From positions 18,642,064 to 18,706,063 of the forward strand of contig NC_086036.1 in assembly GCF_036323735.1 (NCBI RefSeq): DNA of 64,000 nucleotides. The letters run 5' to 3'. The position numbers and the translations under genes are program-made. This DNA comes from Rattus norvegicus (lineage: Eukaryota; Chordata; Mammalia; Rodentia; Muridae). Position 1 is the first letter of the stretch; every line of letters begins with the position of its first letter. Positions 46,101 through 58,461 of this stretch are shown in pieces. The notes under the pieces are model-generated. The model searched no databases, was not told the origin of the DNA, and was given only the letters and a program-made list of their open reading frames with translations.

Positions 46101-46547
46101 GGCCAATGTCTCCAACTTTTCATTTTTTACTAATCCTGGCTTTATTTTTCTGTAATTCCCAAAAATGATTCCTAAAGACATGGGTGTTTATATTAATCCA
46201 GGTATATGGATGTGGAACTCATTTTGCTGCTGAATAGCTGCCTCATATGTTTCTGTTTTGTATGTGTATATGTGTGTATGTTCATCTGCATGTGTAAATA
46301 TGTGTACATAGATGTGCATGCTTCTAAGGGGTGCTTAGGTGATTGAAGGTATGAATACATATATGTACATATGCATATAAGATTTAGAAGAATTCTTGTT
46401 ATTCTTTTTGGCCATCCTATTTGTCATTAGTTTAGTTTATTTTATTGATCTGAGGATTTTCCAGTAGTCTAGTCTAGCAGGCAAGTTAGTTTCAGGGATT
46501 TTCTGCGCGACCTGCCATAAACAGAGAAAAGAAGTCCTGAACATGAA
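43162..46547. other. unrecognised intergenic sequence
   Basis: Frames up to 117 codons (43244-43597 minus) have no recognised family and overlap frames on other strands. I saw no confident repeat, though 43.6-44.4 kb has the texture of an old, decayed transposon. Confidence 0.35.
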
Positions 46548-46854
46548 TTTCTGTCCATCCACCCTGTTCCACAGTCTGTCCCATATTTTCATGTAGTGTC
46601 GGCTTAGGCCATGAGACACAATGGTGAAGGTCAAAATGAATGAATATGGTCGTAATAGATGCCTGATTATCAGGGCCTCCATTAACGTGGCAAAGTGTAT
46701 GTTGTTGCAACTGCTGAGCCCTCCATTGACCTCAACAAAATGGCCTGTGTTCTAGTGTGACTCTACCAGTGACCAGTTTCATGGCATGGTCAGACTGAGA
46801 AAAGGAAACTTGACATCAACAGAAAAATCATCACCATTTTCCAGGAGCAAGATC

Positions 46855-47381
46855 TGGCTATTTTCATGTCAACTTGATACACAATAGATATCTCTGAAAG
46901 GTGGAACTTCAGCTGAGAATATGCCTCCATAATATCCACATGTATGGCATTTTTTAATGAGTGACTGATGGGTATGATCCCCAGCCTTGTTGTATGTTGT
47001 CATTCCTGCATTTTTGTGGGACTCCAAACAATTGGAGTGAGGGATGTCTATGACTCTTTTCTTGTGCTCAGGACCCATTTACTCTTAGGTTCCTTATCCA
47101 GCCTTGAAATGGGGTTTATGTCAAGTTTTATTGTATTATTATAGGCAATGCTTGGTGGATATCCCAGTGAGTGTTACTCATCATTATTTTTCTTGAAAGG
47201 AACTAGAAGAAGAGCTCCTCTAAGAGAGAGGGGAGATAGGGAGAGGAACTAGGAAGAGTGGTGTAATGGGAAAGAGTGGTTAGGATGTGATGTTTGAGAG
47301 AAGAATAAAAGTTTAAGAAAAAATCAGACTGTTTTATTTAGTCATGGTGCTTTGTTAAAACAATAGAAACACTAAGTTAAG
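46855..47381 (+). repeat. 5' LTR, with a replaced or inserted middle
   Basis: 46855-46990 and 47328-47381 align with the 3' LTR. About 335 bp in between do not, where the 3' LTR has about 220 bp of other sequence. The foreign middle ends in an A-rich AAGAATAAAAGTTTAAGAAA stretch (about 47300-47320), as a retroposed insert would. Confidence 0.6.
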
Positions 47382-48501
47382 TTGGTATCAGGATAGTGAG
47401 GTATTGTTACAAGAGATCTGACCATGTATTTTTGGAAGAATTTCAGAGGGACTTTGGAACTTTCGACTCGAAAAGTTCATATAGCATTAAGATATCTGCT
47501 TTTGTAGGAGCTTAGAAATTAAGGATGTTGAGAGAACTGTAGAAAAGGAAAGCCTTGCTTTTGAAGTTTCAGAATGACATTTAAAGAATTTATTGGGGCC
47601 ATTTTTTATTTTAAAGCAAGATCATGTGTTTCTGCTTAGATAAGACTGAAGAATAAAGCTTGAACAACAGGATATGAGGGACTACTTAAATGAAATTTTG
47701 GCTTTTCTTGTATAGTCAATGTTGGTTATCTGGAACTGAGAAACTGGTAACAAGTAAGAAGAAGTTGGCATCTTGGACGTAAAATCTTCTGGAAAGGATT
47801 CCTGAGAGGCAGCACATAGAAGCTGTGTTTAAGACATGGCCAAAGTTATACCTTTTGTTGGCAGCTGAAGTTAGTAATCTAAGATTTACCCAGGGGTTTC
47901 TGGTTTTGAAGGTGTGCAGGTGTGATGAAGAGTGGCTTTGTTTTGGCCCTTTGTGTTAGGACTGGAGTCCCTTCTGAAAACCCAGTACAAGTTTTGCTTG
48001 GAGTACAGCTCAGTTCAGGAATGGACTACAGAAATCTCAGAAATGCCAATGTCATGGATGACCACTAAGAAGAGTAGTAGTAGAGTAGTGAGGGCCAGTG
48101 TCTAGAAGATAAACTCTGCTGTAGAGGGAAGAGTTGAGAAAGTGATACAAACTCATTGGAGGGATTGAGAAAATTATGGGTGAATCCCACGCAATCAGAC
48201 ATTTACCTGAAGTTTGATTTTCCTTTGTTGAAATTGTGACTATGTCCTAATTCTTCCTCTTGTTGTAAGAGATTAAGTAATTTGGTTTTGATTTGGTATG
48301 AGTCCACAATTAAGAGATTTTGAACTTTTTGTGGACTAGACAGTTAATGTCTGAATTTATAAAGACTCTGGGATATTTAAAGATATGTTTTTATTGTGAT
48401 ATTAAAATTAGCATGCCATCATGAGGATAAATGAGAAAGAAGGCGCTATAATTTAAAAAATGTTGTATCTGCGTTTCAAGTATACAGGGGGTCAGTTCTA
48501 C

Positions 48502-48900
48502 TGCCTAGTTCATGTCAACTTGACACAAGCTAGAGCTCTTTGAAAGGAGGGAACCTCAACTAAAAAATGCCTCCATAAGATACACTTGCAGAATATTTTC
48601 TTAATTTGTATTTAATGTGGGAGGGCTCAGTCCATTAGGAGTTGTGCAAGCCCTGGGCTGGTGGTCCTGAATTCTATAAGAAAGCAGGTTAAGCAAGTCA
48701 TGTGGAGCAAACCATTGAGCAGTAAGTCTCCATGGACTCTGCATCAGATCCTGCCTCCAGGTTTCTACCATATTTGAGGTCCTGTTTTGACTTCCTTTAA
48801 TAATGAACTGTGATAGGTAAGTGTAATTCAAATCAACCCTCTTCTCTCCAAGTTGTTTTGGCCATGGTGTTCCATCACACTAGTGGTAACTTTAATTAAG
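48502..48900 (+). repeat. 3' LTR
   Basis: 399 bp holding the common rodent LTR text GGGCTGGTGGTCCTGAATTC, TCTATAAGAAAGCAGGTTAA and the end GGCCATGGTGTTCCATCACA. It ends at 48900, directly before the duplicated target bases. Confidence 0.78.
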
Positions 48901-49790
48901 ATATCCACAAACATCAAATAGGCGGAGGATGGTATCAAGAATGTTGTGCAGTCTAGGGGTGTCTTCATCGCCATGGAGAAGACTGGGGGCCAATTGAAGG
49001 ACGAATCCTAATGGATCATTATCTCTGGTTCTTCTTATTACGTCCTCATGTTTGTAATGGATGTGTACCATGAGAAGAAGTGACTACTCACTCAACATTG
49101 TCAACAAGTACTCTTTTGACCACCATCCATGACACCTTTAGCACTGTAGAAGAACTCTTATTTCCAGTCCATGTCATCATTATCATAAAACTGCCTGTGG
49201 ATGACTTTATGCAAATTGAAGGAGTTTCATGAAGGCCAAGGGCCTGCCAAGAACATCATTCTTGCATCTACTGGTATTGTTATGTCTGTGGGCAAGTTTA
49301 CCCCAGAGTTGAACAGGAAGCTCACTGTCATGGTCTTCTATGTTCCTATCCTGTGTCTGTCTGGGATCTGGCATGCTACCTGGACAAAGCTACCAAATAT
49401 AACGATATCAAGAAGTGGTGAGGCAGGCATCAGAGGTCTATGCTATACCGAGGATCAGGTTAGCTCCTTCAATTTTAATAGTGACACTCATTTTTCCACT
49501 TTTGAATCCAGGACTAAGGTTGCACTCAATAACAATTTTGTAAAGCTCGTTTTCTGGTCTGACAGTTAATATGCCATGACTGTTAGCATATGGCAGTAGA
49601 CTGCATGCAATACATGGCCTCAAAATTGTAAGAGTCCTAGACTATCCACCCCATAACTGCACAAGAGGAAGAGAGAAGGACCTTGCTCTTGTCTGCTTAG
49701 GAGTTCTTATCCCAACTCAGCCCCAAACACTGCAAATCTGCCAAAGAGTTTCCATCTAAGACTACCTGGTGAAGGAGAGTTTACAGATTA

Positions 49791-50874
49791 GAACTTTTTT
49801 ACTTTATATTTATATACAAAAGGCATTGTGCCAGGAGGCTTCATTCTACAAAGCGTGAGTCTTATGTTGGTGACAGTCACTTCATCCTTTCATGGACACC
49901 AACTGAGCTTTGCCTCTTGAAGTTAAAAAAATAGGAATGTGGGTCTTATTCTAACATGGATATTTAATCTGTAAAGGTGAGTTCTTTTTTATTTATAAAT
50001 TTAAGTGCTTATAATATTTTGAACAATATTACAGTGCCTAATATAGGAGAAGATACCAGAAAATCATGTCCAATGTTGGAAATTAGACCTAGGCTAAGTG
50101 CTAAATAAATTTTCAATTGTATAGAAAGACATATTCTAGTAAGCATTTACCGAGGAAATGCTTCATACAAAGTGAGAGGTCTTTTTCTTCGCAACAATAA
50201 AGAAGAGGGCATAAGTGTCTACCAGGGGACAGCCTCCTCCGGACCACTGCCATAGTTTCATCATCTCTGTACCATGCTTTCCTTGTTCTGATTTCAAGCC
50301 CCTGTGCTGGATGAATGAACAACTTTCCTTTTGCTAAGCTCATTTTATGTAATAATAAAATAATCTTGATCCTTAATGTGAATTTTTTAAAAAAAGAAAT
50401 TGATTTTTAGCTTCAGAAATCTCAATTAATTGAGACCACTTACAACTGCCTGGCAGCCTGAGATTTGAAAAACCCTCAGGCAAAAATATGCAGAAACATG
50501 GGAAAGCAGGGCAAAATTCATTCCTTCATCTCTGGGCAAATCTTTCTTCTTGACCTACCCATTCAGTTCTGTCACTTGTCAAAATCAATTAATGATTGCT
50601 TGAAATTTAAGCAAACAGAGGGAGGAAATGAAAACCCCAAGGACAAGGGAAACCTCAGGGTACTCTTAGGAGCTAAAGTTCAAGAGAAAATTAGAACAAC
50701 ATGAAACAAAGAACAACAAATAGAGACTGGAGGGAGAATAAGCAATTGAGTTTTTTTAAAATAAGAAATGCTGTCTGATTTGGATCAAATAATATGAAAA
50801 TGTCACTATTCTAGTTCTATGCGAGTATTTTGATACAGTAATCTAACCAAATACAATTTAAAGGAAAATTATTT
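49791..50874. other. unrecognised intergenic sequence
   Basis: No gene or repeat recognised. A 79-codon frame at 50465-50704 has no support. Confidence 0.4.
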
Positions 50875-51189
50875 ATTTAATTTATACTTCCGGATCATAG
50901 TCCATCATTGAAGGAATTCAGGGCACAAACCCGGACAGAAAATGAAGCAAAAACCGTGGAGGAATGAAGTTTATTGGCTTCCATATATGGTCATGCTCAG
51001 TTTCATACTCCACACAGGTCCACCTGCCTAGAGAATGATTCTCCCCACAGTGGGTCAGGCATTTCTAGTCAATGCATCAACTAATGACAAACAAAATTTC
51101 CAAGAAACATACCCATGGATCAGTCTAATCTAAAAAATTCTCAATTAAGATTCACACCTCAGATAACTCTAGGATATGGCAAATTGACA
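50875..51189 (-). mobile_element. diverged solo LTR of the same family, minus orientation
   Basis: Read on the minus strand it starts TGTCAATTTGCC at 51189 and follows the order of the 48.5-kb LTR: TTAATTGAGAA, GTCATTAGTTGATGCATTG, CCTGACCCACTGTGGG, and an end with TTCCTTCAATGATGGACTAT and AAGTATAAATTAAATAAATA. More diverged than the nested copy, with no partner LTR or internal part nearby. Confidence 0.6.
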
Positions 51190-51828
51190 ATTAAAGCTGA
51201 GAGAGGAACCTATGCAGGAAAGAACATGGCAGGAAAGCAATCACTGCATATAAACCTTTGGCTTTTCCTGTTCTCTCATGTTTGTGTACTGCTATGTACA
51301 TAATCTCAACATACAATATATTGAGACTATTGAAGATTTGATGACCTGCAGGGGGATTTTAAGTATTTTCCCATATTATGACAAGGAAATCTCATTTTTA
51401 AAAATAAAGCATGTGATTGTCATAAGAGTGGTGTTCCTAAAGAAGAAAAGTACACTATTGAATATTTAGTATGCATCAGAAAAATATACTTGGAATAAAG
51501 CAATAAGTCAGACTGAGTTACTGTATAAAATAGAGATTATGAATATAATGCATTGTTAAAGTTTATGAATGTGGCACTTAAAGAATAGCAAAATGTCAGA
51601 AAGTAACCAGAGATATTTTCTCTGTGACTGACAAAGTTCATGCTAATAATCGAGATTCTGCAGAAGCAGAAAGAAAAAAAAATCTGTAAGGCATAGCACA
51701 CATACGGATGGGTCAGAAGCACAAGCAAAGAAAGCCACAGTAAGTAAGCATGCTAGAGGGATTGCAAGCTCTTGAGATACATAAAATTCCTAAAAGAATG
51801 TCCATCCTCTCAAATCACATAGGAAAAT
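51190..51828. other. unrecognised intergenic sequence
   Basis: AT-rich; nothing recognised. Confidence 0.4.
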
Positions 51829-52135
51829 ATTCCTGTTTTAGTTACTATTCTATTGCTATGAATAGTTGCCATGACCGAGACAACTCTGCTGAAGGAAAGC
51901 ATTTAATTGGAGGCCTGCTTACAGTTTCAGAGTGTATGTTTAATCATGACCATTGCAGCAAGAAAGAGTTAGGCCTGGTAGGGACTTTTGGGACTTCAAG
52001 CCACCCCCAGGTACATACTGTCTCCACTTACTCTAACTCTGCTAATTATTTCTAAACAGTTCACCAATTGGAGACTACATATTCAAACATATGAGCATAT
52101 GAGGCCATTCTTATTCAAACCACAGCAACATCATT
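51829..52135 (+). mobile_element. common rodent interspersed repeat (URR1-like)
   Basis: Matches a very frequent rodent repeat: TAGTTACTATTCTATTGCTA, TTGCCATGACCGAGACAACT, AAAGCATTTAATTGGAGGCC, GCTTACAGTTTCAGAG, then GAGGCCATTCTTATTCAAAC and CCACAGCA at the far end. An internal deletion is likely, since the middle is shorter than usual. I believe this is a URR1-type non-autonomous DNA element, but class and name need a library search. Confidence 0.6.
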
Positions 52136-55100
52136 TGAAGTAAGATGCTTACTAATCCATTTAAAATACCAGATTATTATCAAAAAATTGTTTGATGAAG
52201 TAAAACATATCACTGAAAACAAAGCTCCTGTTACACCTTGTTTGTAACAAAAGACATACACTTGTCATCTCCACCCTCTATGGCCCTACATTGCCTTTTG
52301 CCATGTAATATCTCTTAAAGATTTTTAGTTTTTTCTTTCCATTTATTTGCCTCTTCTCTCTAGTTTTACATTAATTACCATCATGATTCTTTAAAGTCTT
52401 TTTGTATTTTTAATTCTAATAATTTCATAATAATTATACTTAACTTGGAGGACATTGTCACAGATATAGAAATAAGGAATGATTTTTTTTCTAAAACATG
52501 AACAAATAATTTTTATAAGTTTGACAGTTTATACACATTTTTTAAAGTTAGTGGAAAATAATCAAGAAAGTGATTCCTGAGAAACTGGTTCCAGAGGCAG
52601 CAAGCCCAACAAACTGACCAGTGGATTTTCTTGAGAAGTCTGAGGGCATATACCAGAAGAAAGAAAATGAGGCAGATACTGGAAACATCCTTAATTAGTG
52701 CAGACAGAACTCATATTCTTAGGAGTGAAGGCAGCTGGAGCAAGAAGTAAAAGTCCTACCACAAATACAGAGAGAACACTGAAGTTCTGCAAGGAATTAA
52801 TGTCAGATACTCAGCAGAGTGCTTGTTACCATGTGCATTGAAGAGGCCAAGTAAGACAAGGACAAGCATGGTCTGGAATATACAGAGTATAGTTCTCACA
52901 CAAGACAGAGGATAGTCTGTCTCTACTAGGTCTTCTCAGGATGAGCTGCATTCAAAGAAATATTACAGTTCCAAGAACCAGAGACGAAAGCAAAGAAACC
53001 CGAATCTATGTAGAAATGACACACCCCAAAACAAATTTCCAGTATAACTATAGATATATAGAAAGCCTAACTATAATAAAACTATCCATTTCCAAAAATA
53101 TTGAAAGTCAGCATATCTGGCAAACATTTAAATTGTAACATGAAAAGGCCATACATAATGAGGATAGGGCCTCAATAGTAAAGGTTGTCTCAAAACTGAA
53201 ACATAAACAGGTGAAAACTTGCACATTAAGGTATTGTTCTTATTCAAAAGCTAAATACAGATTATAATCATATATATATATATATATATCAGATTACTCT
53301 TATGGCATACATTATTAACAAAGAAGAAGTTACTGGTGTACTTAAGGACATAATGTCAAATGCCACAAATGAACCATAGACTCTTCTGTTTTGGCGTTCA
53401 GAGAGCCCATTGTACTGATGACTGGCTTCCCTCTGGAAGAACAGAAATGGAGAGGTGGTAAGTTTTAAAAACTAATGACAACATTTTCCAGGTCTTATTA
53501 TATATATGAATACATGAAGCTCGATAAATTCTTAGGTTAAGGAATACCAAATAAAACACAGAATACTGAATTTTCCAAATGCAACACGAAAATAAATCCT
53601 CCATCAGGAAAAGACCATGTTGCATTTAGAACATTGAAATGATACTGAATAAGTATATTAACACTGTATTATAAAACTGCTAAGAAACCTATAAAAGGCA
53701 AAGGACAAATAATAAGTACCTGATAGTATAAAAAGCCATGGAAACCATAAAAATCTATGGAGAAAAATGGAAAAGAATTATCATAGGAAACAATATATAT
53801 CAAAATGTTCAAAAACTGATCATATGCTTGATCATATTGAAATTAAAGAGCTTAACATGAACAACAGGAAATCATTATTTTTTAAATTGGTTACAAAGTC
53901 AGGATTCTGTTTTATCTTGCCTAAAAACCATAACTTCTATAAGATGGGTAATTATATAGAAAAAAGTAAATCCCGTTTTAATATTAACAAAGAGGAATCT
54001 AAAACGGTCACATTAATTTCAGACCAAGATAAAATGAAAATCACATGTTTTTGAATAAGACAGGATTCAATTGATCAGATGGATGTACAATTTATAAAAC
54101 AGTGTATACCTCAAAACAGATTCAGAATTGAACAAAACTAACCAAATCTTACCAAGTCAAATTCACCAATGACTCCAGAGGATGGCACTTCGATCAAAAC
54201 TCAAACTCACCAGGGGAACACAGAGGTGTCTCACTATGAGAATGCTAGTCAGGCATTTCAAGGCAACCAAAAGACTTTTAATGACAGGTGCATTGCCCTT
54301 GTATTTGCACAACTCCATATTAGATAAGTCTGAGTTTTATAAATGAGTGTTCCTGATGAATGTGGGGTTGTAATGAAAATTAGGAGTTATAATATACTTT
54401 GTCATGAACAAAACCAAATCTAAATTTAAAACTAAAAGAGAAAGAATTGTGGTGACATTGTGCTAGGCAGTCAGGCTACATGCATGATTTCAGAGCCTCT
54501 GGGATTACCAACCTTAGACACTTGTTTCCACTGCACAAAATATACTCTTTTGTAATACTAGTGAGCGCTGCCTAAGAAACGTGGGTTCAGATTAGAGAAT
54601 GCATTATAGTATACAACATATTATACTTGTGTGAAAAAATTATGGTTTAGTGATAGAAAAAAAGACTTATAATTTCCTTTGGCCTTTCCTTGGTATGTAA
54701 GTATCAGATTAGATTGTTTTAGATTGGATTAAGTTATGTTTGGCTTTTAATATTGTGTTGTGTTCTTCACTAGAGTTTTACCCAGTGGCTATATTGAGTG
54801 AGTGAAGTATAATTTTGAATCTATAAAACATTGTTCTGGATTTGAACAGTCATAAAGCTGAACTCTTGATCATATCTGAAAACTATTCATGGTACTCAAT
54901 GTCTTACACTATGAGATATTCAGCCACCTTTTCTCAAACATATTACAGCTGAAAATATAAAAATTTGATTGATTCTTTAATAAATGCTAAATATATATGT
55001 ACACCTAAGAACTATTTTGAAATTTTCATCATAAATCATTTTCAATGCTACTTGATTTATAGAATTGTTTTATGTATCTACATATCCAGGTTCATAAGTG

Positions 55101-55876
55101 AAAAACAGTTTATTCCTAAAATGGAACCATAACTCAATATGGTGTCTGGATGCAATTAGGTGATATTTAAAAAACGAAAAATAAGGCTTGCTGCTAAAGA
55201 ATTAAAATTAAATTGTTTCATTGTTCATATCTTGTAGCCATAAGGTTACATAAACCAGTAGTATAGTTATTTGCAAATTTCTAAAGTATTAAATAATATT
55301 CATAACTGTGTTTATTAAACTCTCATGTGGCTGGCAATACAGGAGGATTACTGACATCAACATGGTCACAGACTTGAGAAATGAACATGGTTGGTTTTAA
55401 TACTGAATGGCTAAATTTCTCAGGAGAGAGTCATTTATTAGCTCCATTATAATCTCATAGGATCATTTTTGCATCATTTTATGAGCAAAATAACAGTTTT
55501 ATATATACATTAGTAAAACAAATTTTTAGAATGTTCATCTCAATATATTTGCATTAATAAAGTATTTTCTGAATCCCAAGATTTATTAAACCAAGAGTAA
55601 AGATGTATCTTCTCATTATTATGAAGTACATAACCTGGAAGAAGTATCATATAAGCTCATAAAATTGTAATTTTTCATAATATGAGAAATAAGGAAAGTA
55701 TGTCACTTTTACCCCAAACAGAGATCCTAGCTTTTGCAATAAGGCAAGAAAAATAAAATTTATAAAATGGAAAGAAACATGTTGAATGGTTTATCTGTCT
55801 GGAAAATGTAATACAATCTACAAATGAATCTAGTAAAAATAAGAAAGATTTCAGGGATATGCAATACAGAACTCTT
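52136..55876. other. long unrecognised AT-rich stretch
   Basis: 3.7 kb with no recognised gene, SINE or LINE. It holds an (AT)10 tract at 53271-53290 and frames under 100 codons. Very AT-rich from 53.6 to 55.8 kb. Confidence 0.4.
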
Positions 55877-56661
55877 TTTTTTAACTGAATTTTTTTAATT
55901 TACATTTCTAATGCTATTCCTTTTCCCGGTTTCCCAGACATAAGCCCCCTATTCCATCCTCCCTTCCCATCTTCTATAAGAGTGTTCACCTCCCCAAACA
56001 CTTCACTTCCCGCCTCCCAGACATTCCCCTACACTGGGGGTCCAGCCTTGGCAGGACCAAGTTTTATCCTATTGGTGCCCAACAAGGCTATCCTCTGCTA
56101 TATATGCAGCTGGAGTCATGGGTCAGTCCATGTATAGTCTTTGGGTAGTGGTTTAGTCCCTGGAAGCTTTGGTTGGTTGGCATTGTTGTTCTTATGAGGT
56201 TGCAAGCTCCTTCAGCTCTTTCAATCCTTGCTCTAATTCCTCCAGTGGAGATCTTGTCCTCATGGTTTGCTGCTAGAATTTGCCTCTGTATTTGACATGC
56301 TCTGGCTGTGCCTTTCAGGAGACAGCTATATCAGGCTCCTGTTGGCACGGATGGCATGCACTTACTAGCTTCATCAATCTTATCTGGTTTTGGTGACTGT
56401 ATGTGTATATATATGCTGTATACCCATGTGGAGTCAGCTCTGAATGGCCGTTCCTTCAGTCTCTGCTCCAAATTTTGCCTCCATATCACCTCCTATGAAT
56501 ATTTTTGTTCCCCTCTTTAAGAAGGAGTGAAGCATCCACACTTCGGTCATCCTTCTTCTTGATCTTCTTGTGGTATGTGGATTGTATCTTGGGTAATTCA
56601 AGCTTTTGGGCTAATATCCACTTGTCAGTGAGTGCATACCATGTGTGTTTTTCTACTATAA
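55877..56661 (-). mobile_element. older L1 3'UTR, minus orientation, 5' truncated
   Basis: The reversed L1 3' end (T run, TTTACATTTCTAATGCTAT) runs through the 3'UTR (CAACAAGGCTATCCTCTGCT, CAGGAGACAGCTATATCAGG) to the ORF2 stop region (GGGCTAATATCCACTTGTCA) near 56640. An imperfect 9-bp duplication, AGAACTCTT (55868) and AGAATTCTT (56662), may flank it. Confidence 0.88.
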
Positions 56662-56982
56662 AGAATTCTTATACAAAATCTATTATGGATCTGTTTGTCA
56701 GGAAGGGGAGAGCATTTAACGTAAAAAGTACTCCAAATTATGAAGTCATCAAATGAATTCAATAATTAACCTTTAATTGGAGAAAGACATGAGAGACCTA
56801 CATCCTTAAAATTATGAATAAAATGGGCAAAACAATTAAAATAATAACTTAATAATGACATGTAGGCTATGAAAGGTACTGTTAAGAATTTTATCTTTCA
56901 AAGGTTAAACTTGTAAGTTTTATATAAAAATGCAGCTGATGTATCAAAATATATTTGAGAAAAGAAACAAAATCCATGACCA

Positions 56983-56998
56983 CAAATGAGATAGTTTT
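56983..56998 (+). repeat. target-site duplication of the 57-kb L1
   Basis: CAAATGAGATAGTTTT, repeated exactly at 57884-57899. Confidence 0.95.
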
Positions 56999-57883
56999 TT
57001 GTTTTTTTTTTAACTTGAGTATTTCTTATTTACATTTCGAGTGTTATTCCCTTTCCCGGTTTACGGGCCAACATCCCCCAATCCCTCCCCCCCCCTTCGC
57101 TATGGGTGTTCCCCTCCCCATCCTCCCCCCATTGCCGCCCTCCCCCCAACAATCACGTTCAGTCTTAGCAGGACCCAGGGCTTCCCCTTACACTGATGAT
57201 CATATTAGGATATTCAATGCTACCTAGGAGGTGAGACTCCAGGGTCAGTCCACGTATAGTCTTTAGGTCGTGGCTTAGTCCCTGGAAGCTCTGGTTGCTT
57301 GCATTGTTGTTCATATGGGGTCTCGAGCCCCTTCAAGCTCTTCCAGTCCTTTCTCTGATTCCTTCAACGGGGGTCCTATTCTCAGTTCAGTGGTTTGCTG
57401 CTGGCATTCGCCTCTGTATTTGTTGTATTCTTGCTGTGTCTCTCAAGAGAGATCTACATTCGTTTCCTGTCTGTCTGCACTTCTTTGCTTCATCCATCTT
57501 GTGTAATTGGGTGGCTGTATATGTATGGACCACATGTGGGGCGGGCTCTGAAAGGGTGTTCCTTCTGTCTCTGTTTTAATCTTTGCCTCTCTATTCCCTC
57601 CCAAGGGTATTCTTGTTCCCCTTTTAAAGAAGGAGTGAAGCATTCACATTTTGATCATCCATCTTGAGTTTCATGTGTTCTAGGCATCTAGGGTAATTCA
57701 AGCATTTGGGCTAATAGCCACTTATCGATGAGTGCATACCATGTGCGTTTATTTGTGATTGGGTTACCTAACTCAGGATGATATTTTCCAGTTCCAACCA
57801 TTTGCCCACGAATTTCATAAAGTCATTGTTTTTGATAGCTGAGTAATATTCCATTGTGTAGATGTACCACATTTTCTGTATCC
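56999..57883 (-). mobile_element. young L1Rn 3' end, minus orientation, 5' truncated
   Basis: An 885-bp L1Rn-type insertion: poly(A) with one internal C (on plus, T6-G-T10), the AACTTGAGTATTTCTTATTT terminus, the C-rich complement of the G tract (57075-57150), 3'UTR, and the last part of ORF2 (57725-57883, reversed KMWYIYTMEYYSAIK region). The perfect 16-bp duplication and the minus-strand TT/AAAA target context show canonical target-primed insertion. Close to L1-A in sequence. Confidence 0.95.
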
Positions 57884-57899
57884 CAAATGAGATAGTTTT
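57884..57899 (+). repeat. target-site duplication of the 57-kb L1
   Basis: Exact copy of 56983-56998. Confidence 0.95.
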
Positions 57900-58444
57900 A
57901 ATAATTATGAAACCATAGTAATGGAACTGATGTATGGTATTTGTATAATTGCAAACATAGAAATCGAACAGAATGGAGTTAAGAATTAGACGTACATATA
58001 TGTGCAGAGTCGAATTTGCAAAGTTACAGGACTCAGTATTGTGAAAAACATGGCCTTTTTAACAAAAGTTTGTAAAGCAGATGGATATTCTCAGTACTTA
58101 GGAATGAGCTAAAGATGAATAAATGTCAAAAGAACTGTAACTAAGACAACTGTCAAAATAGGTAGAGTGATTCCTGATAGTTCATATTGCAAATATCAAG
58201 TTGGCTGTTCAAATATATATTATGTACATATACAATATATATTGTCTTAATAGTATCTTCATAAAACATATTTAATATAATATGTTGATTAAATATTTCT
58301 CTATTAAATTACTGAAAAGTGATCCAATATACAGCATCCCATTTATTCATTTCGTGAAGTTTCAATAACATTTCAAATCGCATTATTCTTCTGATTTTTC
58401 TGAAGAAGATATAAGTTGAAGACCCTGTTCAGGTCTATGCTATC
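57900..58444. other. unrecognised AT-rich intergenic sequence
   Basis: No feature recognised. Confidence 0.4.
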
Positions 58445-58461
58445 AGGACTTCACCGTTCTT

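Larger units (their letters stand above)
46855..48900 (+). mobile_element. MaLR/ERVL-like LTR element inserted in the Gapdh pseudogene
   Basis: Two related terminal segments (46855-47381 and 48502-48900) in the same orientation enclose 1.1 kb of internal sequence without long frames. Both begin TG and share TCATGTCAACTTGA and AATGCCTCCATAA. Directly after the 5' segment comes TGGTATCAGGA (47383), which resembles the primer-binding site of MaLR/ERVL elements. The internal stretch GGACTTTGGAACTTTCGAC is MaLR-like. Target bases AGATC (46850-46854) recur as ATATC (48901-48905), a 5-bp duplication with one mismatch, exactly where Gapdh homology breaks. It is a non-autonomous old element. The family name is by eye. 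Confidence 0.82.
46548..49790 (+). pseudogene. Gapdh processed pseudogene, split by an LTR element
   Basis: An intronless retrocopy of glyceraldehyde-3-phosphate dehydrogenase mRNA. The 5' part (46548-46854) includes 5'UTR-like sequence, the start ATGGTGAAGGTC at 46621, and matches down to CCAGGAGCAAGATC (mRNA ending GAGATC in the codon region for QERDP). The rest resumes at about 48906 with AACATCAAAT and continues through GTCTTCATCGCCATGG, an open piece at 49201-49569 (PAKNIILASTG, NNNFVKLVFW), the stop region (ACATGGCCTC at 49612) and 3'UTR (TCCCAACTCAGCCCC at 49713). In-frame stops are frequent, and about 25 bp are missing around the catalytic cysteine segment (49095-49125). No clear poly(A) or duplication remains, so it is old. 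It cannot make an enzyme. Confidence 0.93.

Noticed and set aside
49201..49569. 122-codon plus-strand frame as a gene
   Set aside because: It is a surviving open stretch of the Gapdh pseudogene; stops and deletions flank it.
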